NCBI GenBank assembly: GCA_002803225.1
Contig: NXFV01001885.1
Location: forward strand, 1 to 13,227
Origin: Gamarada debralockiae
Lineage: Eukaryota; Ascomycota; Leotiomycetes; Helotiales; Hyphodiscaceae
Reading direction: 5' to 3'
DNA length: 13,227 nucleotides
In this document: piece by piece, positions 1 through 8,213 of the stretch
How positions within the stretch are numbered: position 1 is the first letter of the stretch
Layout: each line of letters opens with the position of its first letter
Notes under the pieces: generated by a model
The model's input: only the letters and a program-made list of their open reading frames with translations
Told to the model about the DNA's origin: nothing
Database searches by the model: none
Program-made: the position numbers and the translations under genes

Positions 1-770
1 AAGGATTTCAGAACGCAGGAAGGCGTAGTATGTTCGGTTCCCTGAAGATTGGGAGTAGGTGGGATAAAAGGTAGGGACAGCGACAAAGGGACTGAGGAGG
101 GGAAAGTACGACAAAGGGTTCAACTAAGCAATGATCTCAACACACACAAGACAGCGAAATTAACGACTCCAACAAGAAATCGATAACAAGAGCCTAGAAT
201 AGCCTAGTCAAGTAAGACTTGTTCTTAGCCTATTTTTAAGTGCAGTGCCAAAGCACCACACAAAGACAGCCCTCCGAAGAGAACTGCTAGGGCGGGAACT
301 CAATTCTATCGTACCGAAAACAACGCGTTGCAATACCCCTAACTTAGCGTCGACGGAGAACGAATTCTCTGGCACCAAGAATCTCTGTATATCTAAGCCA
401 GTACTAGCTATTTCAGACCTCTCGCTACTTGGACAGAGAGCGTAGTTAGAGACTTAGGCACTTAGTAGAGGCAGGGAGGAAGAGCAAAACGCCGAATCGC
501 GGACAGAATCGAGCCCCCAAGAAAGAAGTTAAAAGGGAATCACCCCCCCTAAAAAGAATGTAAAAGAAACCTTCCAAAAACGAGAAGGAATATAGAGAGC
601 TATCTCCCCTAGTCTAGCGCAATTGAATTTCAACTCTGCACTAGGGAGGCGTACAAGCCTATTGGGAGAGTTCAACGGCTATTCCGAGGGTAGCGGTAAT
701 CATCCATCCGATAAGTTAGACGGCTAGACAGCCAAACAGCCAACAAAACCCACAACGAAAGGGAGATCCA
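1..770. other. No recognisable gene; unassigned non-coding stretch
   Basis: The only open frames are short (66 codons at 245-445 on the plus strand; 87 codons at 672-935 on the minus strand) and neither contains a motif I recognise. The plus strand is rich in purines around 60-120 and 520-600. The stretch could be the edge of an old retroelement, such as an untranslated region or LTR, but I see no paired terminal repeat, primer-binding site or polypurine tract that would define one here. Confidence 0.4.
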
Positions 771-777
771 AAAGACT

Positions 778-873
778 AGTCCAGGGAAGGAGATCAGTCC
801 AAGAAGGAGACCAGTCCAGTTCAAGGGGCTAGTCCAACCAGTACAGAATCTAGGGAATCCAGAGCCCAGTCCA
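778..873. repeat. Short minisatellite built on AGTCCA, about 18-bp period
   Basis: The hexamer AGTCCA occurs at 778, 796, 813, 831 and 868. The first four copies are spaced 18, 17 and 18 bases apart, and the last gap of 37 is close to two periods. The two leftmost units also share an AAGGAGA core after the hexamer. The spacing would give six-residue repeats in the minus-strand open frame at 672-935, but that frame has no other sign of being a gene. Confidence 0.6.
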
Positions 874-1516
874 GGTATTGGCCAGAGAAGGGGCGCGCAT
901 GGAGAGTGTACCCATCGGGCAGTACTCCAAAGCACGAAAGAGTTTCGCTGAACCCGGTTAGACGAGCAACGAAGCTCAAGCCGATGTCAGAAGGCTAATA
1001 CAAAACAAGCAGCTATAGGACAATGCATGCAGACGCTTGCTCAAGGCGCTAATGCTTGGCGTGTGTATTCAACTCAAAAGAGTTGATCAACAGCCAATGG
1101 GATAGGGACGATTGGGGCCATGCTAATGAAGGCAGCGACGAAGGATCTGTTCACATCAGCAGAAAGAGACAATAGGGAAGGGACGACAGGAGGTTTTGAC
1201 AAGACATGGACACGCAGAGGGCCGAGGCTTACCGTAAGGGAGACTACAGCGAGGGCTTAGGAGAGGCGACTTGTGACCAAACATTGCATTTTCCCGAAGG
1301 AAGTGCGTTTGAAGAAGCATCCAAGAGGCGTCCAAGTGGCTCCGAGTACGTCGTTGTGGACCGATGCCTTGTCAAGAGAAAAGGAAAGGAATACTTCTCG
1401 TTGAAGCCTTCACCCACCCTCCCAAGTGTGTGTGTGTTCGAAGGAAGAGGTCGACCTCTGTGCGTCGAAGTCGATATAGTGAAGCTGGTTCGAGAGGAGG
1501 TAATGTCGAAGTTGTG
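874..1516. other. No supported gene; one weak 103-codon plus-strand frame
   Basis: A plus-strand frame begins with ATG at 1206 and ends at 1517. Its product would be charged, soluble and 103 residues long, with no domain I recognise. It overlaps other open frames in a purine-biased tract and runs up to a GGAA simple repeat, so composition alone could explain its length. I do not annotate it as a gene. Nothing else stands out between the minisatellite and this frame. Confidence 0.3.
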
Positions 1517-1538
1517 AAGGGAAGGAAGGAAGGAAGGA
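1517..1538. repeat. GGAA simple repeat
   Basis: An uninterrupted run of AAGG/GGAA units lies within a longer plus-strand purine-rich tract. This is ordinary microsatellite structure. It sits immediately left of the first copy of the 141-bp degenerate repeat. Confidence 0.85.
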
Positions 1539-1541
1539 CAG

Positions 1542-1781
1542 GGAGTATGCTCGTGGATTGGAAGGATTGAGGAGTTCGACTCGAGGTGAAGACGAAACTG
1601 TATGCACGGTCAACTTGGAGTCAACCTGAGAAGGAATAAAGGAAGGGGAGGAGTTCTTGTCCGAAGGCCGAGTTGAAAATGAGGAGTACGTTCGAGGATC
1701 GGAAGGGTCGAGAAGCTTGATTCGAAGTGAAGACGGACTTGAACGCATGGTCAGCTTGGTCAACTTGAGGAGAGAGGAGAA
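1542..1781. repeat. Degenerate tandem repeat, 141-bp offset, two copies
   Basis: Three landmark strings recur at a constant 141-base offset: GGAGTA at 1542 and 1683, GTGAAGACG at 1586 and 1727, and GGTCA followed by CTTGG at 1608 and 1749. Beyond that a 2-base indel changes the offset to 139 (TCAAC[C/T]TGAG at 1621 and 1760). Many differences are transitions. Because 141 is a multiple of three, the open minus-strand frame at 1410-1898 shows the repeat as peptide too: LLDPSDPRTYS against LLNPSNPRAYS. That may be a trace of an old repeat-containing coding sequence, or chance in a low-complexity tract. Confidence 0.65.
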
Positions 1782-2394
1782 GAGAAGAAGCTTCCCAACG
1801 CATCGACTGCAAAGGAGACGAGGAGACGTTATAGATCGATGAAAAGAACCCTGAAGAATGTCAGCTTGTTCATACAGTGAGGGGAGTATGACTTCCAAGG
1901 AAATGGGTTGCAGGGTCAGAGGCTGAAGTGAGGAGGTCGAAGCCTGTGTTCAAAACCTGTCAGCGACAATGACGGGAAGGAGATACTCAATTGAGCTAAG
2001 GCAAGATCGAATCGATGGCAAAAAGGAGGGAATTGGCGTTGTCGATGAAGTTGAAGTCGATTGTTGAAGTTGATTGAAGGTTGTCGAAGTTGTTGAAGAG
2101 TTGAAGAAGAGAGGTTCAAAAGCTCTTCCTTTATGGAAATTGGGAGGCAATTGTGGGAGCCTAGCGAACCAATCGCGACTCGCCTACATTGATGCCTAGA
2201 TTGTTTGCTTTGTTTGAAGGGTTTGAAAGTGATGAACTTGACGACGTTGACGTCGAGGGACGATCACATGATCGCAGTGGCAATTGCAGGGGGGATTCTT
2301 TTGATGGAAGTATTGGAGTATTAGTTCTCTCTTTTGTATGATTTTCTATTTGATTTCCTTTTCTTTTTAGTGCTTGAGGGCAAGCACGAATGTC
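1782..2394. other. No recognisable gene; purine-biased, GTTGAAG-rich stretch
   Basis: The plus strand stays rich in G and A and repeats short strings such as GTTGAAG and GTCGAAG around 2030-2120, giving low complexity on both strands. Minus-strand open frames here are serine-rich, as expected from such composition, and show no domain. At 2371-2386, TGCTTG and CAAGCA form a small hairpin, TGCTTGAGGGCAAGCA, just ahead of the polypurine-like tract. Confidence 0.4.
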
Positions 2395-2406
2395 AGGGGG
2401 GACGAA
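2395..2406 (+). other. Possible retrotransposon polypurine tract
   Basis: The sequence AGGGGGGACGAA directly precedes a TGTGGTGGGG string that could be the start of an LTR. A G-rich tract abutting a TG start is the usual arrangement at the 3' end of Ty3/gypsy elements, where it primes plus-strand DNA synthesis. No integrase or reverse transcriptase remains to its left in this window, so the call rests only on position and composition. Confidence 0.4.
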
Positions 2407-2676
2407 TGTGGTGGGGAAATCGGTCACGTTGATGCCAACCTCGCTTAGCTGGATATCACGTGCCAGCCGGACATATTTTGTCTTTTGCAGCTGGACCTGT
2501 ACATAGACACCTACACATACATCGCAATCGTACAACTTGTTTTCTGATGCATTTTTGCAGTGCGTTCGAGCACATGACCTTCGTTTATGTTGTTTTTGTT
2601 TTATCCCTCACTGAGAGCACGTGCGATACACAGCGCAATCGGGACGCGCTCATACTCGCATTTCGTTCCTTCTACA
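2407..2676 (+). repeat. Candidate LTR of a retrotransposon (solo or internal)
   Basis: The interval begins TGT and ends ACA, the inverted termini typical of LTRs, and is 270 bases long. It has a polypurine-like tract on its left and a primer-binding-like site 10 bases to its right. The second LTR copy that would prove it is not in this window. The endpoints are my choice from the termini and could shift by several bases. A coincidence of short motifs remains possible. Confidence 0.35.
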
Positions 2677-2686
2677 ATACTAATTT

Positions 2687-2699
2687 TGGTGGGGAGCGG
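2687..2699 (+). other. Possible primer-binding site
   Basis: TGGTGGGGAGCGG would pair with a tRNA 3' end reading CCGCTCCCCACCA. That includes the obligatory CCA and fits an ordinary acceptor stem preceded by T-arm sequence. It lies 10 bases beyond the candidate LTR end. I cannot tell from this window which host tRNA it would match. Confidence 0.3.
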
Positions 2700-2725
2700 T
2701 GTAGGTAAGCAGCTCACCGCCTTGA

Positions 2726-2977
2726 AAATGCACTGCGAAAGTGTACGGTCCCAAGACGGCTGGGCTCCGCTCCGCTATCAAATGGCTTCGCGAGAACCCA
2801 GGAGAGACAGCAGTGTGTGTAGCGCGCATGCACTTTATCGAGAACGAGAAATCCTTCGATACTGTATGGCGCAGAGCCAAGAAGAGAGACCATAAGCATC
2901 GACACATTTCCCTTGAAGAGGCAGAGTTGATTAGGTCTTTCAAGGAGGAAATGAAGGTAGAGGCGCTGAAGGAGTAA
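2726..2977 (+). pseudogene. Small open frame with a helix-turn-helix-like N-terminus, probable transposase fragment
   Basis: The plus-strand frame is open from 2726 to a TAA at 2975-2977 and encodes about 83 residues, but it has no ATG (the first possible start, at 2741, is GTG). It reads AIKWLRENPGETAV, then VARMHF, a basic WRRAKKRDHKHRH stretch and a helical LEEAELIRSFKEEMK segment. The order of a WLRENP-like helix, an AR-containing second helix, a basic linker and a further acidic helix recalls the N-terminal DNA-binding half of fungal pogo/Fot1 (psq-type HTH) transposases. No DDE catalytic half follows. It could instead be unrelated hypothetical coding sequence. The frame lies just right of the candidate LTR and left of an AT-rich stretch. 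Confidence 0.3.
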
Positions 2978-3129
2978 TTACTTGTAATATAAGTAGTATA
3001 TTAGCAATAATTATGGTATGATATCATAAATCCTAGCCCCTATTTCATATGATAACGTGCTAAGAAGTCTACACTGTAGTAATATTAGAAGGTCTTTAAA
3101 CTAGTAATATATTACGTCTTCGCACTACT
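2978..3129. other. AT-rich spacer
   Basis: This short spacer is rich in TA and TAAT strings and contains no open frame. Its composition resembles other TA-enriched parts of the window that look affected by RIP-type mutation. It separates the helix-turn-helix-like fragment from the degraded C-terminal end of the NACHT relic. Confidence 0.5.
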
Positions 3130-4320
3130 GGAAACACTGGTTAAGGAGGAAGTCACGAAATAAAGGGTGGTGGAGATAAAGCGGCCGGATCTAATCCTTT
3201 GGAACATCCAGGACAGAGTGCAGATCCTCTAGCGTCTTATCAAAGTCCTCCTTTGTGACGCAGAGCAGCCGACTCAAAGAGTATGTAGAGAGCGGCGAGA
3301 ACAGAGTAGCTATACTTCCAAGAATCTTTCTTAGCAAGTAATACAACTCTTCTTTCTCCTCCTCCGTGTGTTTTGGGGAACGTAGTGCTTGAGGACAGTG
3401 GTGTAGATCTCGTTGAGGTGCTTCCACTACACTTAACAATCATATCAAGTCTTTTGACTTCAAATCGTTTCCCTTCACGGATAAACCTACACGCGGTTGC
3501 AGCCCAAAAAAACAGCCCACCTGCCATCTGGACCAAATATTTGATAACCTCTTCACGCGGCCAGCTAGTACCCAGAGAGCGTTCCTGCCTAATGAGTCTA
3601 AGATTATATTCCAGGAAAATAAAGATATCATGATCGACAATCGACGGCGATATGTTATGTAGTACAAAGTCTTGGTGTTCCCCATCCGGTATCTGGCAGA
3701 ACCTATAGCGAATCGGAATCTCAGGTCTGCTCGTTAGAAGGACTCGTAGCCGGACTCTCTCTAACAGTCGAGCTTCAGTCAAGAGGTGTAGGACGATCCG
3801 TATATTGTCGTCGTCGCACTCATCGAGTGCATCAACAACAAGCACGTACAAAGATTTGCCGCAGTCGCCGTCTAGTTTCGATAGCGGACCTAGGACAAGT
3901 TGACGCCACTAGTCACGGAGAGACAGGCTCGAAATGTCGCCGCGCTCCATAATAGCGTTGCAAATATACTGGTGGAGAGTGGGTATACTACTCGCAAGCT
4001 GTAACGCAATGCTTGTGACAAACATGCCTGCATGGCCGACGTCTCCACCGCCACGAGAGAAGAAGAAGCTGGCCCCGAGAGCCTTTCGCTCAAACCATGT
4101 GCGGGCAACAGTACGAGTGATAGTAGACTTCCCGGTGCCAGCCAAGCCGCTCAGCCAGAAGATGCACCGCTTGTCTTCTTTAGCCCACTTGTGAATCTCT
4201 CGAAGGACGTCGACACGGGTGTTTCGAGGCATGTAGGTTCGTGTTGTCTCTGGTACGAATTGAAGGGCGCTTTAGTAGCGTAAGGTAAACGATTGAGCAA
4301 GGTATCAAGCCCTAATTTCC
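3130..4320 (-). pseudogene. Decayed NACHT NTPase (fungal STAND protein), broken by stops and frameshifts
   Basis: STAND proteins of this type act as signal-gated NTPases in fungal non-self recognition and programmed cell death. On the minus strand the relic shows, in order, an N-terminal stretch LPYATKAPFNSYQRQHEPTC (about 4280-4230), Walker A GLAGTGKST (about 4148-4122), SFFFSRGGGDVGHAG, Walker B VLVVDALDECDDD (about 3848-3810), the sensor segment LLTSRPEIPIR, and a terminal LHHPLFRDFLL near 3150. TAG codons sit where glutamine would be expected, at 3909-3911 and 3191-3193. The reading frame also shifts near 4226, 3426 and 3388. No WD40, ankyrin or TPR repeats follow, so the sensing domain is missing. 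Upstream, 4323-4586 stays open and helical and may be a further N-terminal remnant. The family call is strong; the exact ends are approximate. Confidence 0.88.
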
Positions 4321-5202
4321 GCTTAGTACCCTGCTTCTTGCAGTCTTTGGCATAGACTCACTGACATGGTATGTATCTCCGAGTTGGGCTCTAGCGCCTT
4401 CATTGACTTGAATGTGCTGGAATTGATGGCCAGTCCACGATGGACGAAGTCGCGGCTGCCCGCGATCTGGCATCTAATCTGCCACTGCGATCGGCGGATA
4501 GGCAATGCACGGACTAGAGCCGCTATCAACCGGGGAGTGCTTACGAAACAAGAAGCTGCCCATACCTCGTCGGTCAGCGCTAACAATCGTTGTTATTTCG
4601 CGCCAATCCTCACACTCTTGCGGCGTGCGCCAAGTCACCGCGCACGTGACACGTTGCCGCTTTGCTCACCATCGGTCACCTCTGCTCACCAGTCTCGCCT
4701 AGGGTATGCTTGTCCCTATTCGCGCGGTTGTCAAGAGTATCAATTCCTAACGAGAAAGATTCAGGGGAGCCAGAACGGGCTCCTAGTATCAGAATGGGCT
4801 CCTACGCTCACTACCCTAATATTACCTATCAACTGGGGGTGAGTTTTTAGTAAGAGATTGTTTGAGACAAAGCCTGTTTTAAAGGCTATTGTAGCTTATC
4901 TTTGTTTGAATGTTTGGTTAATCGTTACAGGTTGTCATATAACAAGCCGAACGCCTTTGTACAAGTATGAATTGATAGCGGGTCCGATCACTGAAGGCGA
5001 GGTGTATTTAACCTAATTATATCTAATATCAAATCAAGGACAGGCATCTGAGAGTGTCAGATTTTGAAAGCATGGAGTTCAAGACTTCTATAACATACAG
5101 CATATTGCAACTTCGACATTCTTATATTTAAATTTGTTAAGGTAATCAATATCTTCTAATGATTTGAAACAGTGCCTATCCTATGCAGCAAAAATCCTCC
5201 TC
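4321..5202. other. Intergenic stretch without a supported gene
   Basis: It lies upstream of the NACHT relic and downstream of the DUF3176 gene. A 158-codon plus-strand frame (4366-4842) has no recognisable domain and overlaps an open minus-strand frame, so I do not call it. Visible structure includes two TGCTCACCA strings near 4657-4693, a 15-bp imperfect direct repeat at 4771-4804, and a possible stem-loop around TAATATTAC at 4809-4846. Positions 4850-5160 are AT-rich and probably contain the 3' untranslated region of the DUF3176 gene. Confidence 0.5.
4771..4804. repeat. 15-bp direct repeat, two copies
   Basis: CAGAACGGGCTCCTA at 4771-4785 recurs as CAGAATGGGCTCCTA at 4790-4804, with a single C/T difference. 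The copies start 19 bases apart. It may be a small local duplication; no coding frame explains it. Confidence 0.7.
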
Positions 5203-7261
5203 TCAATCCAAGCCTGATTGCTTTACAACAGCAAGGCTCCATTCTTCGTTTGTTCCCTTTTGTAGCCTGGTCATCATCGTCTCAGCAGCCTCTTTCATGT
5301 CTTTCATTCCCCTTACAGGCCTTCCACCCCGGAAAGATGTCTGTACCATGTCTTCATCATCCTCAGTCAAACCATTAAACAACGTCGCCAAACTCGACGA
5401 TTTCCACACGGGTATCCGCTCCCTCGACGCCCGAATGATTGTCACAAGCAAGAATATCATTGCGGCGAGGAGGTCCAATACTGGCAGCGCAATCCAAGCC
5501 CAGCGCACATGCACATATGTCTCCTCCTTCAATGCTATACCCGTCGCAATTGTATCTGGCAAGCTGCCACGATTGTCTGATTGACGCATAAATGTTGTAA
5601 TTGAGGAAGCAAGACCTGACATCATGCCAGCAATATCAATAGTAGAGTTCAAAGCCTGCATTACATCGTTTGGCCACTTATCCTGTTCGTCAGTTTCCGA
5701 GGACTGCATAAGCTGACTGCCACTCATTGTATAGTTGAGGTACGAGGCCATCGCTGCTATCGTACCACCAGGGATGGAAAAAGTGGCATTTCCTCCTTTG
5801 ATAAGCGAATCTTCAGGGCGTTGGAAAGTAGTATCATTCGTCATGACGTAGTCGTATGGAAATTGATCGATGACTGGTAATGGTGTTTCTATGTCGGTAA
5901 TCGAGACCACATCTACTTTTGGTACTCCTTTGAGGACAGTGGTGTTGTACGTTTGCAAGCAGAAGTAAAGCGCACATTGCCATGCTTGTGGCGTCTCCTT
6001 GAGATAGTCTCCGCTATAGCCTAGCTGCTCAATATCGGACCATTGGAGAATGGCAAGCGACGAAATCGGATTCAATATCCCGAGTTGGGATTGAGACATA
6101 CTCTCTGGCATCCCAAAATTTGAGACCATTACTGGGCCATATAAAAGTGGCGCAGATTCTCCCTCTTCAAGAAATGCTGTAACCATTATCGTGTAGTTTC
6201 CAGGCAGACTGAAGGTATAGTTTGCAATAGTGTTTCCCAGTTGGGTGCTCGTGCTCTCGCCAGTTGTATGTCCGCTCAAAATTGTTTTGTCTGTGACGTT
6301 CTGACATTTGCTACAGAACGCTAAGCTGTCGAATAGAGGGAAAGTGCAGTTTCCTGTTGAGCAGTTGGGAGTACTCTCAGTTGAGCTTGACTGGTTGAAG
6401 ATTCCGTTGTAGATCGCAGCTTTCATGCCTAGCTGCGGTCCTGCAAATACGCCTCCACTAACTACAGAGAAACATCAGAAATTGAGCTCCTCAGCAAGGA
6501 TAATTGGTTGACTTACTTTGATTAAGGCTGAATCCAGTATCATACATCTGGGCCCTGGCAAGTGAGCTGCTACTAGTCTCGACAGATCTGGCAGGATACG
6601 ATATGATCTGTTGCATGAATGGATCTACTCCAATTGCGAATATTGTGATCAATGCACCAAGTCCGACCACAGATGGTCTCCGTGTTTTCCAAAGGAGATC
6701 GACTGAGCCCCATGGTCCTCGGCTAGCTTCGTCTAAAATATTGAAATATATTAATTTCCGTGGGCGGCAGAACCATTGCCATTTCAATTGGCTGATACAC
6801 GAGGCCACCGAAACCAGCATTGCAGTTTTCGAGATTGTCGCAAGCAGAGAAATGAGAGCGTTTAGTGTTATACCCGTTGGAAGTGTTGGGGCAGGTCTTG
6901 AGTGGTATACCAGGAGAACACCAACAATGGCAGCCATGCACAACATGCTGAATATAATGCTGATGATTTCCCATGTCCATAAACCGTACATATAGCCTGA
7001 AGGACCGAGTTCTGATCCATGCCGCGTATTTGCAGGATTCGGTTTGTCGTTGGAATCGAGGAAAGGGTCAGCCGTACCAGCAGACCGTGTGTCTCTATCT
7101 CGTTTGTCTACCTCAACTGGAGCCTTAGTCTTGGCTGGTAGAGCATAATCGGTGCCTTGGCTGCTGAAACTGATCTGACGGTAGATCGCGTCCCCTTCGC
7201 TTGGGCTAAGATTGTTCAGCCTGTATGGTCGGCCGTCCGAAAGGTTTGAAGAGGACGACAT
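5203..7261 (-). CDS. DUF3176 family membrane protein, two exons, intact
   Basis: Exon 1 is 7261-6517 and exon 2 is 6461-5203; joined they give 667 residues. Exon 1 contains the family hallmarks: WTWEIISIIFS, LPTGITLNALISLLATISK, SVASCISQLKWQWF, LDEASRGPWGSVDLL and GVDPFMQQII. Hydrophobic segments lie at about residues 96-119, 132-156, 198-217 and 570-592. The long loop between the third and fourth has several N-x-S/T sites and a cysteine cluster NCSTGNCTFPLFDSLAFC, so it is probably lumenal or extracellular. The start is ATG at 7261 (GCCATGTCG, G at -3); the open frame runs 17 codons further up but only to a GTG. Length and domain order are as expected for this fungal family, whose biochemical function is unknown. 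There are no internal stops, in contrast to the decayed genes around it. Confidence 0.95.
6462..6516 (-). other. Spliceosomal intron, 55 bp, in the DUF3176 gene
   Basis: The donor is GTAAGT (6516-6511) and the acceptor TGTAG ends at 6462. A CTGA-type branch site is available (GCTGAG or TCTGATG). Removing the intron joins ...FSLNQ to ISGGVFAG... and restores one frame between two long open stretches that both match DUF3176. The length is typical of filamentous ascomycetes. Confidence 0.92.
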
Positions 7262-7308
7262 GGCGAAATTATAGATGGTAACTTCAGTTGTGAAGAGATA
7301 AGAGATAT

Positions 7309-7314
7309 TCACAT
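7309..7314 (-). promoter_or_regulatory. Start-stop minimal upstream ORF before the DUF3176 gene
   Basis: ATG immediately followed by TGA lies 47 bases ahead of the main ATG at 7261. If the transcript begins further upstream, scanning ribosomes would meet this start-stop first, which can reduce translation of the main frame. Its context (TTTTTATGTGA) is weak at -3, and I cannot see the transcription start, so a role is only inferred. Confidence 0.35.
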
Positions 7315-7645
7315 AAAAATCAGGGCAGAAAATAATGAAATGAGGTCGTTTTCGAGATATTTTAGGTATACCACTGAAGGATCGACAAGGCGCAGTTGCG
7401 ATACAGCCGCCACTTTTAAGCGAACTCTCGAAAAACGCAGTCTCTCGACTTTACTACTCTCCGACCACGCCTTTAATTATTAAAATTAAAAGAGCTCCCA
7501 GAATATTATATTAGTATATAATCTTATATTTGAGACATGGCGCACGTTGTTTTAATAAGTAGTTATTATTGAAGGCACAAGGGGGAAGTAGTGGAGTACT
7601 CAGGGTGGAAACAGAACATATGGGTACGGACTGACTTTATTTGAT
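7315..7645. other. Upstream region of the DUF3176 gene; no gene
   Basis: This is the probable promoter region of the minus-strand DUF3176 gene. It has no convincing TATA box. Positions 7470-7540 are very AT-rich with TA-dense strings (TTAGTATATAATC), which resembles RIP-altered DNA. I recognise no specific binding site. Confidence 0.4.
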
Positions 7646-7647
7646 TA

Positions 7648-7881
7648 AGAGGGTCCCTGTGTAGCGAAAAACACTGTGTGCCGAAAAATCAAGCAAATTT
7701 CAAGTTTTTAAAACTTTAATGTCACGGGACTGGTATACAGGGCTCTAATCTGAATTCCAAGCATCAAAAGCTGTTGTGGTGACTGTATTATAAAGGTCTT
7801 TGTGTTGAAAACCCCCTGATCCTGGCGATCTGATTGGTCTTTTTCGGCACACAGTGTTTTTCGCTACACAGGGACCCCTCT
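7648..7881. mobile_element. 234-bp MITE with about 41-bp terminal inverted repeats and TA duplication
   Basis: The left end (AGAGGGTCCCTGTGTAGCGA...) and the right end read in reverse complement (AGAGGGGTCCCTGTGTAGCG...) match over about 41 bases, with one extra G as the only difference. TA dinucleotides flank both ends (7646-7647 and 7882-7883), as expected of the Tc1/mariner/pogo superfamily. The interior has no open frame, so the element is non-autonomous. The inverted repeat is built of two tandem 17-bp units (7840-7856 and 7857-7873). Near-identity of the two ends suggests recent insertion, or that it is too short to be a RIP target. Confidence 0.9.
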
Positions 7882-7883
7882 TA

Positions 7884-8054
7884 GAGTAGCAAGTTGAAGA
7901 TCCCTATTCTACACAGTATATGTAGGTGTCTGGCACGTGCACTCTAGAGCTCGTCTAGAACGAGCGAGGCACGCTTGCATGTGACTCCTTTTCTGAGACT
8001 AGCTCTATAAACCAAGACCTGTAATAAGGCCCAAAAATCACGATTTTCTAACAT
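7884..8054. other. Spacer between MITE and Tc1 element; no gene
   Basis: A short spacer with no open frame of note. It contains a CACGTG palindrome near 7936 and a small GCTCGT/ACGAGC inverted repeat near 7950-7966. Neither can be given a function from this sequence. Confidence 0.4.
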
Positions 8055-8056
8055 TA

Positions 8057-8116
8057 CAGTCCCCCCCCCCTAAATAAACTGTAATTCCCTGCGCAGACAA
8101 GGGGAGAGTACAAGGG
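8057..8116. repeat. Left terminal inverted repeat of the Tc1 element
   Basis: It pairs with 9733-9791 over its full length apart from the outermost base and one C in the homopolymer run. The match includes TAAATAAACTGTAATTCCCT and the following GCGCAGACAAGGGGAGAGTA. It lies beyond the 3' end of the transposase relic. Confidence 0.95.
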
Positions 8117-8213
8117 TTTTAGCCAATAAGAAAATCGTAGAATATCATAGAATTGAAGCTATTTACAGTATTCCAACCTCACTACCAGCTCACCGCCTTC
8201 CCTTTCTAGTGAC

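Noticed and set aside
1410..1898. 162-codon minus-strand frame as a gene
   Set aside because: Serine-rich composition follows from the purine-biased opposite strand, and no domain is visible. The internal repeat is reported as a repeat instead.
4366..4842. 158-codon plus-strand frame
   Set aside because: No recognisable domain, no family resemblance, and low-complexity overlap with an equally open opposite frame.
5183..5584. 133-codon plus-strand frame
   Set aside because: It lies antisense to the conserved C-terminal exon of the DUF3176 gene and has no domain of its own.
7262..7312. N-terminal extension of the DUF3176 frame (17 more codons)
   Set aside because: The extended frame begins with GTG, not ATG, and the only ATG nearby (7314) is followed directly by TGA in another frame. 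The ATG at 7261 has a good context.
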